NCBI GenBank assembly: GCA_937125395.1
Contig: CAKZLI010000001.1
Location: forward strand, 62,001-126,000
DNA length: 64,000 bases
Origin: an uncultured Glaciecola sp.
GTDB taxonomy: Bacteria > Pseudomonadota > Gammaproteobacteria > Enterobacterales > Alteromonadaceae
Direction of reading: 5' to 3'
The position numbers and the translations under genes were made by a program. The notes below the pieces were generated by a model. It was not told the origin of the DNA, did no database searches, and worked only from the letters and a program-made list of their open reading frames with translations. Position 1 is the first letter of the stretch; each line of letters starts with the position of its first letter. Below, piece after piece: positions 44,063 through 52,304 of the stretch.

Positions 44063-44160
44063 GTGTCGGTACAATCCTATGTAATAGTTATATCAATAAT
44101 GTAGGAGCGGGGGAGGTTAAATGCAAGAGATACTTGCAACGAACAGTTAATGATCCTTTG

Positions 44161-45177
44161 TTACACAAACCAATGTCGAGTGCGGTTAACAAACCAAACT
44201 AACGATAACATGACAGGTACTTCGACCAAAACACCCACAACCGTGGCTAACGCGGCACCTGAATGTAATCCAAATAATGCTATTGCTACAGCAACGGCCA
44301 GTTCAAAGAAATTAGATGTACCAATCATACATGCTGGTGCGGCAATATTATGTGGTAACTTCATGCGTTTTGCCAACCAATAGGCCAATGCAAAAATGCC
44401 ATATGTTTGAATTAACAAAGGAATTGCAATCAACACAATGGCTTCGGGTTTAGCCAAAATAGTCTCTGCCTGAAAGCCAAATAGTAATGTTACGGTGGCA
44501 AGTAAACCCATTATTGACCAAGGTTTAATTGTTGCTAAAAAGGTATTGAGCGCACTCAAATCACTGCCTTTAGTTAATTTGTGACGGGTATATGCACCAG
44601 CAAGTAATGGTACTAACACATACAAAACCACTGATAACAACAAGGTATTCCATGGCACTGTAATATCCGTCATACCCAGCAGCAAGCCAGCGATTGGGGC
44701 AAATGCAAAGATCATAATGACATCATTAATAGAGACTTGGACTAAAGTGTAGTTTGCATCCCCTTTGGTCAATTGGCTCCAAACAAACACCATGGCGGTA
44801 CACGGAGCCACACCTAATAAAATCATGCCTGCAATGTACTCACTGGCAGTAGTGGGGTCGACCCATTCGACAAACAACACTTTAAAAAACAACCAACCCA
44901 ACAATGCCATCGTAAAAGGTTTAACCAGCCAGTTAATAACAATGGTTAACAGTAAGCCTTTGGGTTTTTTACCTACGTCTTTAATCGATGAAAAATCAAT
45001 TTGGACCATCATTGGATAAATCATTAACCAGATTAACACCGCGATGACAATGTTGACATGTGCAAACTCTAATTGCGCTAGTACAGCAAATACATCTGGC
45101 ATGATACTACCAGCAATGATCCCAACGATGATCGCAAGACCAACCCAGACCGATAAATAACGTTCAAATAATCCCAT
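44161..45177 (-). CDS. acr3: ACR3-family arsenite efflux transporter
   Basis: 338-residue inner-membrane arsenite/proton antiporter of the ACR3 type with about ten helices. The conserved cysteine in helix 4 lies in [16 protein letters not shown], and the N-terminal part ([17 protein letters not shown]) is typical. AAGGGG precedes the ATG. Last gene of arsR-arsCH-acr3, 11 bp after the fusion gene; it exports the arsenite produced by the ArsC domain. Confidence 0.94.
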   Translation of the reverse strand: MGLFERYLSVWVGLAIIVGIIAGSIMPDVFAVLAQLEFAHVNIVIAVLIWLMIYPMMVQIDFSSIKDVGKKPKGLLLTIVINWLVKPFTMALLGWLFFKVLFVEWVDPTTASEYIAGMILLGVAPCTAMVFVWSQLTKGDANYTLVQVSINDVIMIFAFAPIAGLLLGMTDITVPWNTLLLSVVLYVLVPLLAGAYTRHKLTKGSDLSALNTFLATIKPWSIMGLLATVTLLFGFQAETILAKPEAIVLIAIPLLIQTYGIFALAYWLAKRMKLPHNIAAPACMIGTSNFFELAVAVAIALFGLHSGAALATVVGVLVEVPVMLSLVWFVNRTRHWFV

Positions 45178-45188
45178 GATAGTTCCCC

Positions 45189-46355
45189 TTATGAGCTTTG
45201 GTTAACACGCTGACTAACTTGTTCGGCGCTCTCAACACGCTCTGAATATCGGTCGACCATATAAGATTGATTACCACGCAACAATAACGTGAATTTGATG
45301 AGTTCTTCCATGACATCTACGATCCGATTGTAATACGGAGAAGGTTTCATTCGACCTTCTTCTGTAAATTCCAAAAATGCTTTGGCAACCGATGATTGAT
45401 TGGGGATAGTAACCATGCGCATCCAACGGCCGAGAATACGCATTTGATTCACGGCATTAAATGATTGAGAGCCACCGCAGACTTGCATAATAGCGAGGGT
45501 CTTGCCTTGAGTAGGTCTGACGCCCCCCATATTTAAAGGGACCCAATCAATTTGACTTTTTAATATACCAGTCATCGCACCATGTCGCTCCGGAGAGCAC
45601 CATACTTGTCCTTCCGACCAGATCATTAATTCGCGGAGTTCTTTAATCTTTGGGTGAGAACCATCATCACTGTCTGGTTGAGGTAAACCTTGCGGATCGA
45701 AGATACGTGTTTCTGCGCCAAATGCGTTTAATAGCCGCGCACTTTCTTCAACCGCTAAACGGCTAAATGAACGTGCCCGTAAAGAACCATACAATAGCAA
45801 GATCCGCGGTTTGTGATCTGGTTGTTGTAACGTAAGGCTAGATACATCTGGGGTGTGCAGCTGTTCTGGGTCAATATTGGTCGAGATAGGATGACTCAGT
45901 ACCGTCAACGCCTGCTGAAGTGATACTTTATCTAATTGACGTGCGGCAATCTCGGCTAATGCTTTAACACGTTGCGTGATTTCTTCGATACACTGTAAAA
46001 AAGCGAGTTCAATGGTGTCATTATCACCTTGTACTTTGGATGGGTCACTCAACCCCCAATGTATTTGTACACTGTTACCAAAATATACTGGGCAAGGTTC
46101 ATTGGCTGCTGAGTCACACACCGTAATAACTACATCAGGTTCAAACTCAACAAAATCGTCCCATGATTGACTGTGCAATCCATCAATAGCATGGCCTGTT
46201 TGTTTTAGATACTGTATGGATAAAGGATGAACTTCACCAACGGGTTGACTGCCAGCACTTTTAGCGACAATAACATCACCGGCGAGTTGATTGGTAATGG
46301 CTTCAGATAAAATGCTACGACAGCGATTGTGGGTGCAGATATATAATATTTTCAT
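45189..46355 (-). CDS. ArsC-ArsH fusion: arsenate reductase joined to NADPH-FMN oxidoreductase
   Basis: 388-residue fusion. Residues 1-145 are a thioredoxin-coupled, LMW-phosphatase-type arsenate reductase: P-loop C7-THNRC-R13-S plus the redox pair Cys80 and Cys88 ([10 protein letters not shown]). Residues about 183-388 are ArsH, with the flavin motif [30 protein letters not shown] and [18 protein letters not shown] linker of about 35 residues joins them. ArsH proteins oxidise trivalent organoarsenicals and reduce flavin, so the two activities act on related arsenicals. It lies 4 bp after arsR. Confidence 0.92.
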   Translation of the reverse strand: MKILYICTHNRCRSILSEAITNQLAGDVIVAKSAGSQPVGEVHPLSIQYLKQTGHAIDGLHSQSWDDFVEFEPDVVITVCDSAANEPCPVYFGNSVQIHWGLSDPSKVQGDNDTIELAFLQCIEEITQRVKALAEIAARQLDKVSLQQALTVLSHPISTNIDPEQLHTPDVSSLTLQQPDHKPRILLLYGSLRARSFSRLAVEESARLLNAFGAETRIFDPQGLPQPDSDDGSHPKIKELRELMIWSEGQVWCSPERHGAMTGILKSQIDWVPLNMGGVRPTQGKTLAIMQVCGGSQSFNAVNQMRILGRWMRMVTIPNQSSVAKAFLEFTEEGRMKPSPYYNRIVDVMEELIKFTLLLRGNQSYMVDRYSERVESAEQVSQRVNQSS

Positions 46356-46359
46356 GATG

Positions 46360-46698
46360 TTAGCAGCATCCTTTGGTCGTGCTTTGTGAAGTGTTCAGGG
46401 TATGTAATGCAGGTTTGATATAGTCGTTGTTGTGTTGAGCTGATTGGACAATTACCTCTTTGGCCCACGCGGGTAGTGCAGGGTGGAGCTTATAAAATAC
46501 CCACTTACCGCGACGTTCATCTTGTAAAATGCCGCATTTACGTAATTGCGCAAGGTGTCGAGACGTTTTTGGTTGATCTAGTGCCAATGCGATCATTAAG
46601 TCACATACACACATTTCATTGAGCTTGGTGATTAACAGTAATGATTTTAGGCGCGTGTCATCGGCTAAACATTTAAAAAAAACACAAGGGTCAAACAT
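46360..46698 (-). CDS. arsR: ArsR-family arsenic-responsive repressor
   Basis: 112-residue winged-helix repressor. The metalloid site is MCVCDL (Cys30, Cys32) in the helix before the recognition segment [19 protein letters not shown]. The C-terminus ends in CC, and Cys5/Cys10 add further thiols. GGAG precedes the ATG. First gene of the arsenic operon; a 30-bp dyad just upstream of the start codon is the probable operator. Confidence 0.94.
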   Translation of the reverse strand: MFDPCVFFKCLADDTRLKSLLLITKLNEMCVCDLMIALALDQPKTSRHLAQLRKCGILQDERRGKWVFYKLHPALPAWAKEVIVQSAQHNNDYIKPALHTLNTSQSTTKGCC

Positions 46699-46709
46699 GA
46701 TTTGCTCCG

Positions 46710-46739
46710 AGATAATTAGGGCTAGGTATTCAATTATCT
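46710..46739 (-). promoter_or_regulatory. Candidate ArsR operator dyad
   Basis: AGATAATT (46710-46717) and AATTATCT (46732-46739) are a perfect 8-bp inverted repeat with a 14-bp spacer, starting 12 bases upstream of arsR. Position and AT-rich dyad symmetry fit autoregulation. The remaining stretch to the tRNA (46740-46884) shows nothing else I can support. Confidence 0.5.
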
Positions 46740-46884
46740 AAAAACCAAGTTCGACTTAGCTAAACCGAGTAAGATAATATGGTTACAAACAGCATATATG
46801 ATAAAACACATATGTGAAATTTCGCATGTATTGTTTGTAAAGTCAACACGCAACCTTCGCTTTACGCTTATCCTCAAATAAAAG

Positions 46885-46912
46885 TGGATATTTTTAAACA
46901 AATCAATATAAT
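46885..46912 (+). promoter_or_regulatory. Promoter for tRNA-Pro
   Basis: A consensus -10 TATAAT (46907-46912) precedes the mature tRNA by 13 bases; the -35 (TGGATA, 46885-46890, 16-bp spacer) is weak. Confidence 0.5.
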
Positions 46913-46925
46913 GCTCAACCTTAGT

Positions 46926-47002
<77 letters not shown>

Positions 47003-47106
47003 TTAACTCATCCTTCCAACTCCATTAATCTCCCCGTCAAAAGCATCTAGAGCTCAAAAAACAGTTAGTTCAAAGAATTAATCAAAAGTCACTAAGAGAT
47101 TCATTT

Positions 47107-47189
47107 AGGGGCTGATTAATAGTTTGCTAAAATGTGAAGCGGAGCGGAATCGAGCAAACTGTAATTGTTGTTTGAGTAGCTTGTTAGCC
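47107..47189 (-). other. attC-like sequence after the toxin remnant
   Basis: Reading the minus strand after the toxin stop, GGCTAAC resembles an integron R-double-prime core (RYYYAAC, one mismatch). It is followed by an 8-bp perfect dyad AGTTTGCT/AGCAAACT (47153-47160 and 47121-47128) around a loop rich in CCGCTCCGCT, and by CAGCCCCTAA. Layout and position (just after a cassette-sized TA module, gene pointing towards it) resemble a gene-cassette recombination site. The GTTRRRY end is not found, so it is degraded or a chance likeness. Confidence 0.35.
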
Positions 47190-47193
47190 GTAT

Positions 47194-47311
47194 TTAAATC
47201 TGCAGAAGAAACCTACGAAGATCTCGTTCTTGGCGCATTACATGCAAAATATAAACTGTATCGCTATTTATTGTTATCAATAGCTGGTGCTGTCCATACT
47301 ATTTCAGCCAT
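47194..47311 (-). pseudogene. Internally deleted ParE/RelE-family toxin
   Basis: Overlapping the antitoxin end, the minus strand reads ATG...: MAEIVWTAPAI, the standard N-terminus of these toxins, then stops after four more codons. In the next frame, ending at TAA (47194-47196), it reads INSDTVYILHVMRQERDLRR and FLLQI, the standard C-terminus. Only about 39 codons remain of an expected 95-100, so a central block of about 180 bp plus the frame have been lost. No active toxin can be made. Confidence 0.85.
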
Positions 47312-47556
47312 TTGCTCATTTTCGCTGTTGCTTCTTGATTTGAAAATATTTGACCATTTTTAATTGCTTGCTCACCACGTGCAACGCCTTCAAGAATTGC
47401 CATTCGTTGTTGCATAAATTCATAATCGTCAACATCGACTAAATACGCAGATGGTTGACCATGTTCAGTAATTAACACGGGTTCTTTAGATATATGAAGA
47501 TCCGCTAAAATTTTAGTGGCTTGACGCTTAAGCGTTGTAACAAGCTCAACTCTCAT
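47299..47556 (-). CDS. Phd/YefM-family antitoxin (orphaned)
   Basis: Intact 85-residue antitoxin. The N-terminal DNA-binding fold is MRVELVTTLKRQATKIL, EPVLITEHGQPSAYLVDVDDYEF, followed by a helical toxin-binding tail ending KMSKWLK. AGGA lies six bases before the ATG. The toxin start overlaps its last 13 bases. Since the toxin is destroyed, the gene may persist as an anti-addiction factor against related toxins or as a relic. Confidence 0.92.
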   Translation of the reverse strand: MRVELVTTLKRQATKILADLHISKEPVLITEHGQPSAYLVDVDDYEFMQQRMAILEGVARGEQAIKNGQIFSNQEATAKMSKWLK

Positions 47557-47584
47557 GAGAAATCCTATTTAAATATCCAGTAAT

Positions 47585-47603
47585 GTATCACAATAGTATC
47601 ACA
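47585..47603 (-). promoter_or_regulatory. Operator-like direct repeat upstream of the antitoxin
   Basis: GTATCACA occurs at 47585-47592 and 47596-47603, an 11-bp period, about one helical turn, 29-47 bases upstream of the antitoxin start. Phd/YefM proteins autoregulate by binding short repeats at this position; the role here is inferred. Confidence 0.4.
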
Positions 47604-47633
47604 TGAACTCGAGGTTACAACCTATTATGGCTG

Positions 47634-47662
47634 GGTTCGAATCCTATCACACCGACCATTAA
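47634..47662 (+). repeat. Direct repeat, copy 2 (partial tRNA-Pro 3' end; att-like)
   Basis: Perfect 29-base copy of 46978-47006. The bases before it (TATGGCTG) do not continue the tRNA T stem, so this is a fragment, not a second tRNA gene. Confidence 0.85.
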
Positions 47663-47775
47663 TTCATTGTTTTTTGCTAAAGGGTTAATATCGGTTACCA
47701 AGGTATAAATATCAATAATGTGGTAACGTTATAATAACCTTTACCTTTTTTAAATTGAATACAGGAATTAATATC

Positions 47776-48219
47776 ATGTATATGGTCGTTAAGCATGCGC
47801 ATCTCACCATTATTGCGCTGACGTTTTTATTGTTTATTATTAGCTTCGTTTTGACACTCAAACAGTCAGATAAGGTCAATCACAAAATCCTCAAGATAGG
47901 ACCGCATATCTTATATACCTTGTTCGCAGTGACGTTTATTTATATGTTAGTGGTGAACCCGTTGAATCTGTATCCGTTTGTCAACGGATGGGGATCGTCT
48001 AAATTAGCTGGGTTTGTGCTCTATGTGCTGTCAATTACGTTTGCGCTGAAATGGGCGAAATCAACACTCTGGCGATGTGTGGGTTTGGTCAGTGCGATAT
48101 TTTGGATTGCGATGAGTGCTCGATTAGGTTTTGCCGACCACATTAAGATTAAAGGAGCCCTTAAAGACACCCAGTCTTATATTGATTTTGCACAATCCAC
48201 ACTCGTTGCACTGTGCTAA
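47776..48219 (+). CDS. SirB2-family integral membrane protein
   Basis: 147 residues with four or five predicted helices, starting MYMVVKHAHLTIIALTFLLF, a pattern typical of SirB2-type proteins of unknown function. The ATG at 47776 has AGGA upstream; the open frame from 47755 adds seven unsupported residues. It is the first gene right of the tRNA-Pro element. Confidence 0.72.
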   Translation: MYMVVKHAHLTIIALTFLLFIISFVLTLKQSDKVNHKILKIGPHILYTLFAVTFIYMLVVNPLNLYPFVNGWGSSKLAGFVLYVLSITFALKWAKSTLWRCVGLVSAIFWIAMSARLGFADHIKIKGALKDTQSYIDFAQSTLVALC

Positions 48220-48252
48220 CGCAACGTCCAAGCTACCTAAGGTAAATCTATC

Positions 48253-48624
48253 TTAGGTAAAGCGTTGCTCAAGGTATGCGATAATAGCGGAAGATTCATA
48301 CAGCCATTGAACTTGTCCATCTTGCTCTATACGCAGGCAAGGCGTTTGAATTTTGCCGCCACCATCAAGTAATGCTGCTCTATGGGGAGAGCCTTTAGCA
48401 GCACTTAATTTGGTGATCGGTAAATTCAATTTATACATTCTACGACGTGTTTTGATACAGAATGGACAGGCAAAAAATTGGTATAAGCTAAGTCCTTCAA
48501 GCTCTTTTGCAATCTGCTGTTGCGCTTGAGGACTGCGTTTTAATTTAGTGCCACGGGTAATAATGTCAAAAAACACTAAAATGCCACCAATACCGTTACG
48601 AATTAAGGAAATGACTACGCCCAT
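48253..48624 (-). CDS. Glutaredoxin/GST N-terminal domain protein
   Basis: 123-residue thioredoxin-fold protein. A hydrophobic N-terminal stretch (about 4-22) could anchor it to the membrane. The active-site motif ACPFCIKTRR (CPFC near residue 54) and the closing QTPCLRIEQDGQVQWLYESSAIIAYLEQRF fit the glutaredoxin/GST-N family, which uses glutathione for thiol exchange. Substrate unknown. Confidence 0.82.
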   Translation of the reverse strand: MGVVISLIRNGIGGILVFFDIITRGTKLKRSPQAQQQIAKELEGLSLYQFFACPFCIKTRRRMYKLNLPITKLSAAKGSPHRAALLDGGGKIQTPCLRIEQDGQVQWLYESSAIIAYLEQRFT

Positions 48625-48758
48625 TATTGCTTCTTTTAGTTTTGTTAAGTAGGCTGAGCATTATACCTAATATTCAACAAAAACTAAATCTAAGACGCCT
48701 TAATATCAATCACGCTCACTCACTTTCAATAGCAGTTGTCGATATCAATCTTGGACCC

Positions 48759-49562
48759 CTAAGGCGTAGTTTGCTCCCAAGACAGTGCCGGAAAATCACG
48801 CGCAGTTAACTCCACAGTACCTTCATACGCCATATCTCTATTGATTTGTCGCAGTCGAAGTAGCTCAGCTTGCAAAGCCACCCGAAATTCTTTGACCTCT
48901 TGCCATAATGGGATAAATGCGGGGCTTTTAATACCGGCATCATACTTAGCCAAAATAGGACCAAGTCGTGCATACCCAGCTAATAAACGAGCAACTTGGT
49001 GCTGTGTATATTGCTGCAACTGTTCATTGTCTGCTGATACGCGGTGTTCGCGATTGATTGTATTATGGTTAGTTACAATATCTTCAAAATACTGCACCAT
49101 CTCAGTGGTAGTCATGCTTGCAGCATTAGCCCATTGTGCAATGCTGTTTTCATTGATTAATCTTCGCTGATTAGGCTCAATCACTAATACTGTCGGTGTG
49201 CCAAAATACATCGGATAGCCTAACGACTGCACTAATTCATGCTTGTCCTGTAAATACCCCACATCGATGAACTGCACCACATAATACTCCGATAATGTGG
49301 TGTGTAACTCAAGGCTATTAAATGCATCAGCTAGGGCAACAGAGTCATGACACCATTGTGCACCAAACACGAACAAGGCCAGCTTGTCCGTTGCTTGGGC
49401 TTGTTGAATAGTCTCGTTGATACTTGCCTGCTCATTATCCTGTGCGCGATAGGCATACTGCTCAAGTCGCGTTTCGAAAGCACTTTCAAGGGTCGCTCCA
49501 ACCGGTACACTGATAATTAAACTTAGCAATAATATACCCAAAATCATGCCACTACTGCTCAT
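48759..49562 (-). CDS. Secreted thioredoxin-like protein
   Basis: 267 residues with a signal peptide (about 1-23). The domain around residues 55-140 has ALFVFGAQWCHDSVALADAF and GTPTVLVI; the cis-Pro pattern and WCxxS active site suggest a thioredoxin fold with a single cysteine in the motif. That disfavours a normal dithiol oxidoreductase and suggests a monothiol or binding role. The C-terminal third is helical. Its start overlaps the peptidase stop by 4 bp, so the two are translationally coupled and probably act together in the periplasm. Confidence 0.65.
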   Translation of the reverse strand: MSSSGMILGILLLSLIISVPVGATLESAFETRLEQYAYRAQDNEQASINETIQQAQATDKLALFVFGAQWCHDSVALADAFNSLELHTTLSEYYVVQFIDVGYLQDKHELVQSLGYPMYFGTPTVLVIEPNQRRLINENSIAQWANAASMTTTEMVQYFEDIVTNHNTINREHRVSADNEQLQQYTQHQVARLLAGYARLGPILAKYDAGIKSPAFIPLWQEVKEFRVALQAELLRLRQINRDMAYEGTVELTARDFPALSWEQTTP

Positions 49563-51313
49563 AAACCTAGCACCGTTTTGCCTTGAGTAAAGGTGATGTC
49601 AACTGGAATAGCAGCATCCGTCAGCCGTTGCAAATCTTCTGCAAGCGTCGTCTTAATGACACCTTTATCAGCGACTAGCGCTGCGACACCAGCATAATCG
49701 CCATCACCTTGTAATGTTAATATTGTGGCTGAGAGCGAAGCAATCGCCGCTGCCATTTTGTCCATATTAACCGCATATTGGCCTTGTTCATTTCGGGTAA
49801 ATGCACCGGCTTGAGCAAAGTAATTAAAGCGGATCATATTTGCTTTGCCATGTGCACTTGATGCACCAAAACGGACGGAACGAAAAATCCCAGCCATAAA
49901 GGTAACATAGTAATCTTTGAGCGTGCCTTCAGTAATTTCGCCTTTTGCTAGCAACTGTTCAACCATATACAAGCCCAAAATATCAGCTTTACCTTCTTCC
50001 AATGCTGAGGCGTGTTCTTGCAATGCACTGCGGACGGTTTGTTGAGACCCGAGTACCGTTTTGATCCCAAGTCCGTGAGCCACTTCGTGGAACATCGTAT
50101 TACTAAAGAACGCATTAAATGTGATGTGCTGACGTTGCTCTGGCACCACTAACACGTCTGCAATAGGCAATAAAATATGATCGAACTTTGCTTGCATCGC
50201 ATTTTTTAATTGGAGGCGACGTGTGCCCTTAGCCAGTTGCACCGTTTCATCGTTGGGCAAATTAATCGCGATGGTCTTACTGCCGGCGTTAGAGTGACCA
50301 GCATAATAAATCACATCATAAGCATTTAAATCTGCATCGGTTCCTGGCATTTGCGCTTTGTACTTTGCTGGGACCGGCAGTCCTTGTTGTAATTCGGGTA
50401 AAAAATCTGCAAATTTAGCTAACCGCTCAGACCATGCCAAATCTTTGATTAAGACATAAGATTCAAAAGCAGCGCGATAGCCAAAAAGTTGATCTTCGTA
50501 GTTTTCAATGGCACCAATAACGACATCGATCGGATTGGTTTTCATATCCATCCATGCAAAATCAGATGGCTGATAATTATCCGTAGTAATTGCTTCCGCG
50601 CGGAGTAATAAATACGCTTTGAATTCTGCATTATCCGCATAACTGGCTGCGCTGCGAAGCAAATTGGCAGCTTCGGTTAATTCTTTTTGATAATAAATAT
50701 GATAAGGAATACTGGTTAATTGGCCATCTGGTGTATACCGAACGACAGAGTACAGACCTTCTTTATCGGATAGCTGCGCGTCGTTCAATGCCGCTTTGGT
50801 GATGTCATGTGGATAAAATTCAGCGCCAAGTGGTTTATCAGGATAGCCACTGATAAATGCGTTATCACCATTTAAGCGATCGTAAGGACCATAATTTATA
50901 GTGGCAAATTCGCGGATCTTTGGATCGGATAGCTGAGCTAAAAAAGTCGACTTTTCAGTACCGAAGGATTGCTGCCAGAATAAATCATCCATGATTGATG
51001 AGGCATCAATTAACAGCTTAATCATCGTTAACTGATTGGCCGACAAATGACTTAAATCACTGGTCAGTGTCACGGGGTGATAAATATCTAAACGACTCGG
51101 TGAGACTAACAATGTCGCAGGTGCCGTTACCGCAGCGCGCTCATCGACGGTTTGGTTGAGCTTGTCAGTGGTGCTAGCTGTAGAGTGATTAATTTCACTG
51201 CAACCGCCTAATACACCTATCAGTGCGAACGTTGAGCACAGAATGATGGCGCGTTTTCCAAAAAAAGCATAATTCAATGTGACAGAAGATTGACCGGAGT
51301 GTGAGGTACTCAT
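49559..51313 (-). CDS. M49-like (dipeptidyl-peptidase III-like) zinc peptidase lipoprotein
   Basis: 584-residue lipoprotein precursor (lipobox ending LGGC near residue 39). The metal motif HEVAHG lies near residue 407 and a second acidic motif EEGKADILGLY near 440, the spacing and style of M49-related peptidases (true DPP III has HELLGH and EECRAE). The N-terminal half (LIDASSIMDDLFWQQSFG; NYGPYDRLNGDNAFI) also resembles that family's bacterial branch. Likely an envelope-located peptidase; substrate unknown. Coupled to the thioredoxin-like gene. Confidence 0.72.
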   Translation of the reverse strand: MSTSHSGQSSVTLNYAFFGKRAIILCSTFALIGVLGGCSEINHSTASTTDKLNQTVDERAAVTAPATLLVSPSRLDIYHPVTLTSDLSHLSANQLTMIKLLIDASSIMDDLFWQQSFGTEKSTFLAQLSDPKIREFATINYGPYDRLNGDNAFISGYPDKPLGAEFYPHDITKAALNDAQLSDKEGLYSVVRYTPDGQLTSIPYHIYYQKELTEAANLLRSAASYADNAEFKAYLLLRAEAITTDNYQPSDFAWMDMKTNPIDVVIGAIENYEDQLFGYRAAFESYVLIKDLAWSERLAKFADFLPELQQGLPVPAKYKAQMPGTDADLNAYDVIYYAGHSNAGSKTIAINLPNDETVQLAKGTRRLQLKNAMQAKFDHILLPIADVLVVPEQRQHITFNAFFSNTMFHEVAHGLGIKTVLGSQQTVRSALQEHASALEEGKADILGLYMVEQLLAKGEITEGTLKDYYVTFMAGIFRSVRFGASSAHGKANMIRFNYFAQAGAFTRNEQGQYAVNMDKMAAAIASLSATILTLQGDGDYAGVAALVADKGVIKTTLAEDLQRLTDAAIPVDITFTQGKTVLGL

Positions 51314-51366
51314 AATGATTCCTATTGCGTAAATTTGTGAGGTGTTTATTATTTTATTTATTCAGA

Positions 51367-52128
51367 TTAGGCTATATTTAGGAGTAGCCCTAATAGTAAT
51401 GCTGATATAAAACTAACGCTGCTGCCAATCAGTACGTATCTTCGATACAGTGCAGAGTCTTTTGCATCAGGCTGTTGTAACCGATAATATAATTTACCCA
51501 TTAACAACAATACCGGGATCATATAGGCTTGATTACCTATACATGCCAACACGAGTATACGCTCAATGATCCCCATACGTTGACCTTCCTTGCTTGGTTG
51601 GCTAACTTGATCGGGTAAATCCGAGTCAGCATCTTGTATCGCTTGGCGGTATGGCATAAGTAATACCATGATGGTGACGGCCATCGGGTTGGCTAACAAG
51701 ATAAAGCTACACAGCCATAACAAATAAAGTTGGTAACCCGATAAGCTAGCAGTGACATCAGGGACCATGCTGCTCAACCAAAGACTGATCAATAACAAGA
51801 TGACGATGTGACTAAGTTGATCAATAAGGTAGTATTTTAGAACAAAAGATTGGTAGGTTTTCCAGATATCAATCAGATAATGAGTGGTAATAATGACGGC
51901 CCAAGCGATGAACCAAGGCCAGAGTAAGACGATATCATGCGTTTGTTTTAGGAGAATATAAACTGACAACAAGGCGCCGCCGGTTAATAGAACATGTGTG
52001 AGCATGTGCTTAAACAAGCCAATTGAACGCTCATGATGAGCCACTTTATCCATGATCCAACTATGTCGCTGCAGGTAAAAATCGGCAATCAAATGAACAC
52101 AAAGTAATAATAAAAATAAGGAAATCAT
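51367..52128 (-). CDS. DUF3307-like integral membrane protein
   Basis: About 253 residues with six or seven predicted helices. The N-terminal half has LLCVHLIADFYLQRHSWIMDK and HMLTHVLLTGG, then TTHYLIDIWKTYQSF, the histidine/aspartate-rich pattern of DUF3307 proteins. Function unknown. I start at ATG 52128; a TTG two codons earlier is possible. It lies head to head with the HAD-like gene, with a 176-bp gap in which I see no gene. Confidence 0.68.
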   Translation of the reverse strand: MISLFLLLLCVHLIADFYLQRHSWIMDKVAHHERSIGLFKHMLTHVLLTGGALLSVYILLKQTHDIVLLWPWFIAWAVIITTHYLIDIWKTYQSFVLKYYLIDQLSHIVILLLISLWLSSMVPDVTASLSGYQLYLLWLCSFILLANPMAVTIMVLLMPYRQAIQDADSDLPDQVSQPSKEGQRMGIIERILVLACIGNQAYMIPVLLLMGKLYYRLQQPDAKDSALYRRYVLIGSSVSFISALLLGLLLNIA

Positions 52129-52304
52129 CTGCAATAAAAATACGTTAACTAAATGATCATTATTACATACTTATCCGTATTTAATAGTTGTGTAGGGAAG
52201 TTTTTGCTGAATTATTAGTATTTACTTACATATTACTCAAACTCAACTCACCCTGCATATGCGCTTTTGGGCATTGCAAATCCTTGTGATTTAAGGACGA
52301 TACT

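Larger units (their letters stand above)
47003..47662. mobile_element. Mini-element or island remnant at tRNA-Pro
   Basis: About 656 bp bounded by the duplicated tRNA-Pro 3' end. It holds an antitoxin gene with its own operator-like repeats, a broken toxin gene and an attC-like dyad; no integrase remains. It looks like the leftover of a larger integrated element or a non-autonomous unit. 47003-47106 shows no recognisable feature. Confidence 0.55.

Noticed and set aside
44122..44138. Hairpin TGCAAG/CTTGCA downstream of acr3 as a terminator
   Set aside because: Only six pairs and a short T stretch on the minus strand; too weak to call.
47124..47363. 79-codon plus-strand frame inside the tRNA-Pro mini-element
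   Set aside because: It is antisense to the toxin remnant, the attC-like dyad and the end of the antitoxin; the minus-strand reading has clear family matches and this one has none.
47634..47667. Second tRNA-Pro gene
   Set aside because: Only the T loop, 3' stem halves and CCA are present; the 5' half of the T stem and everything before it are missing.
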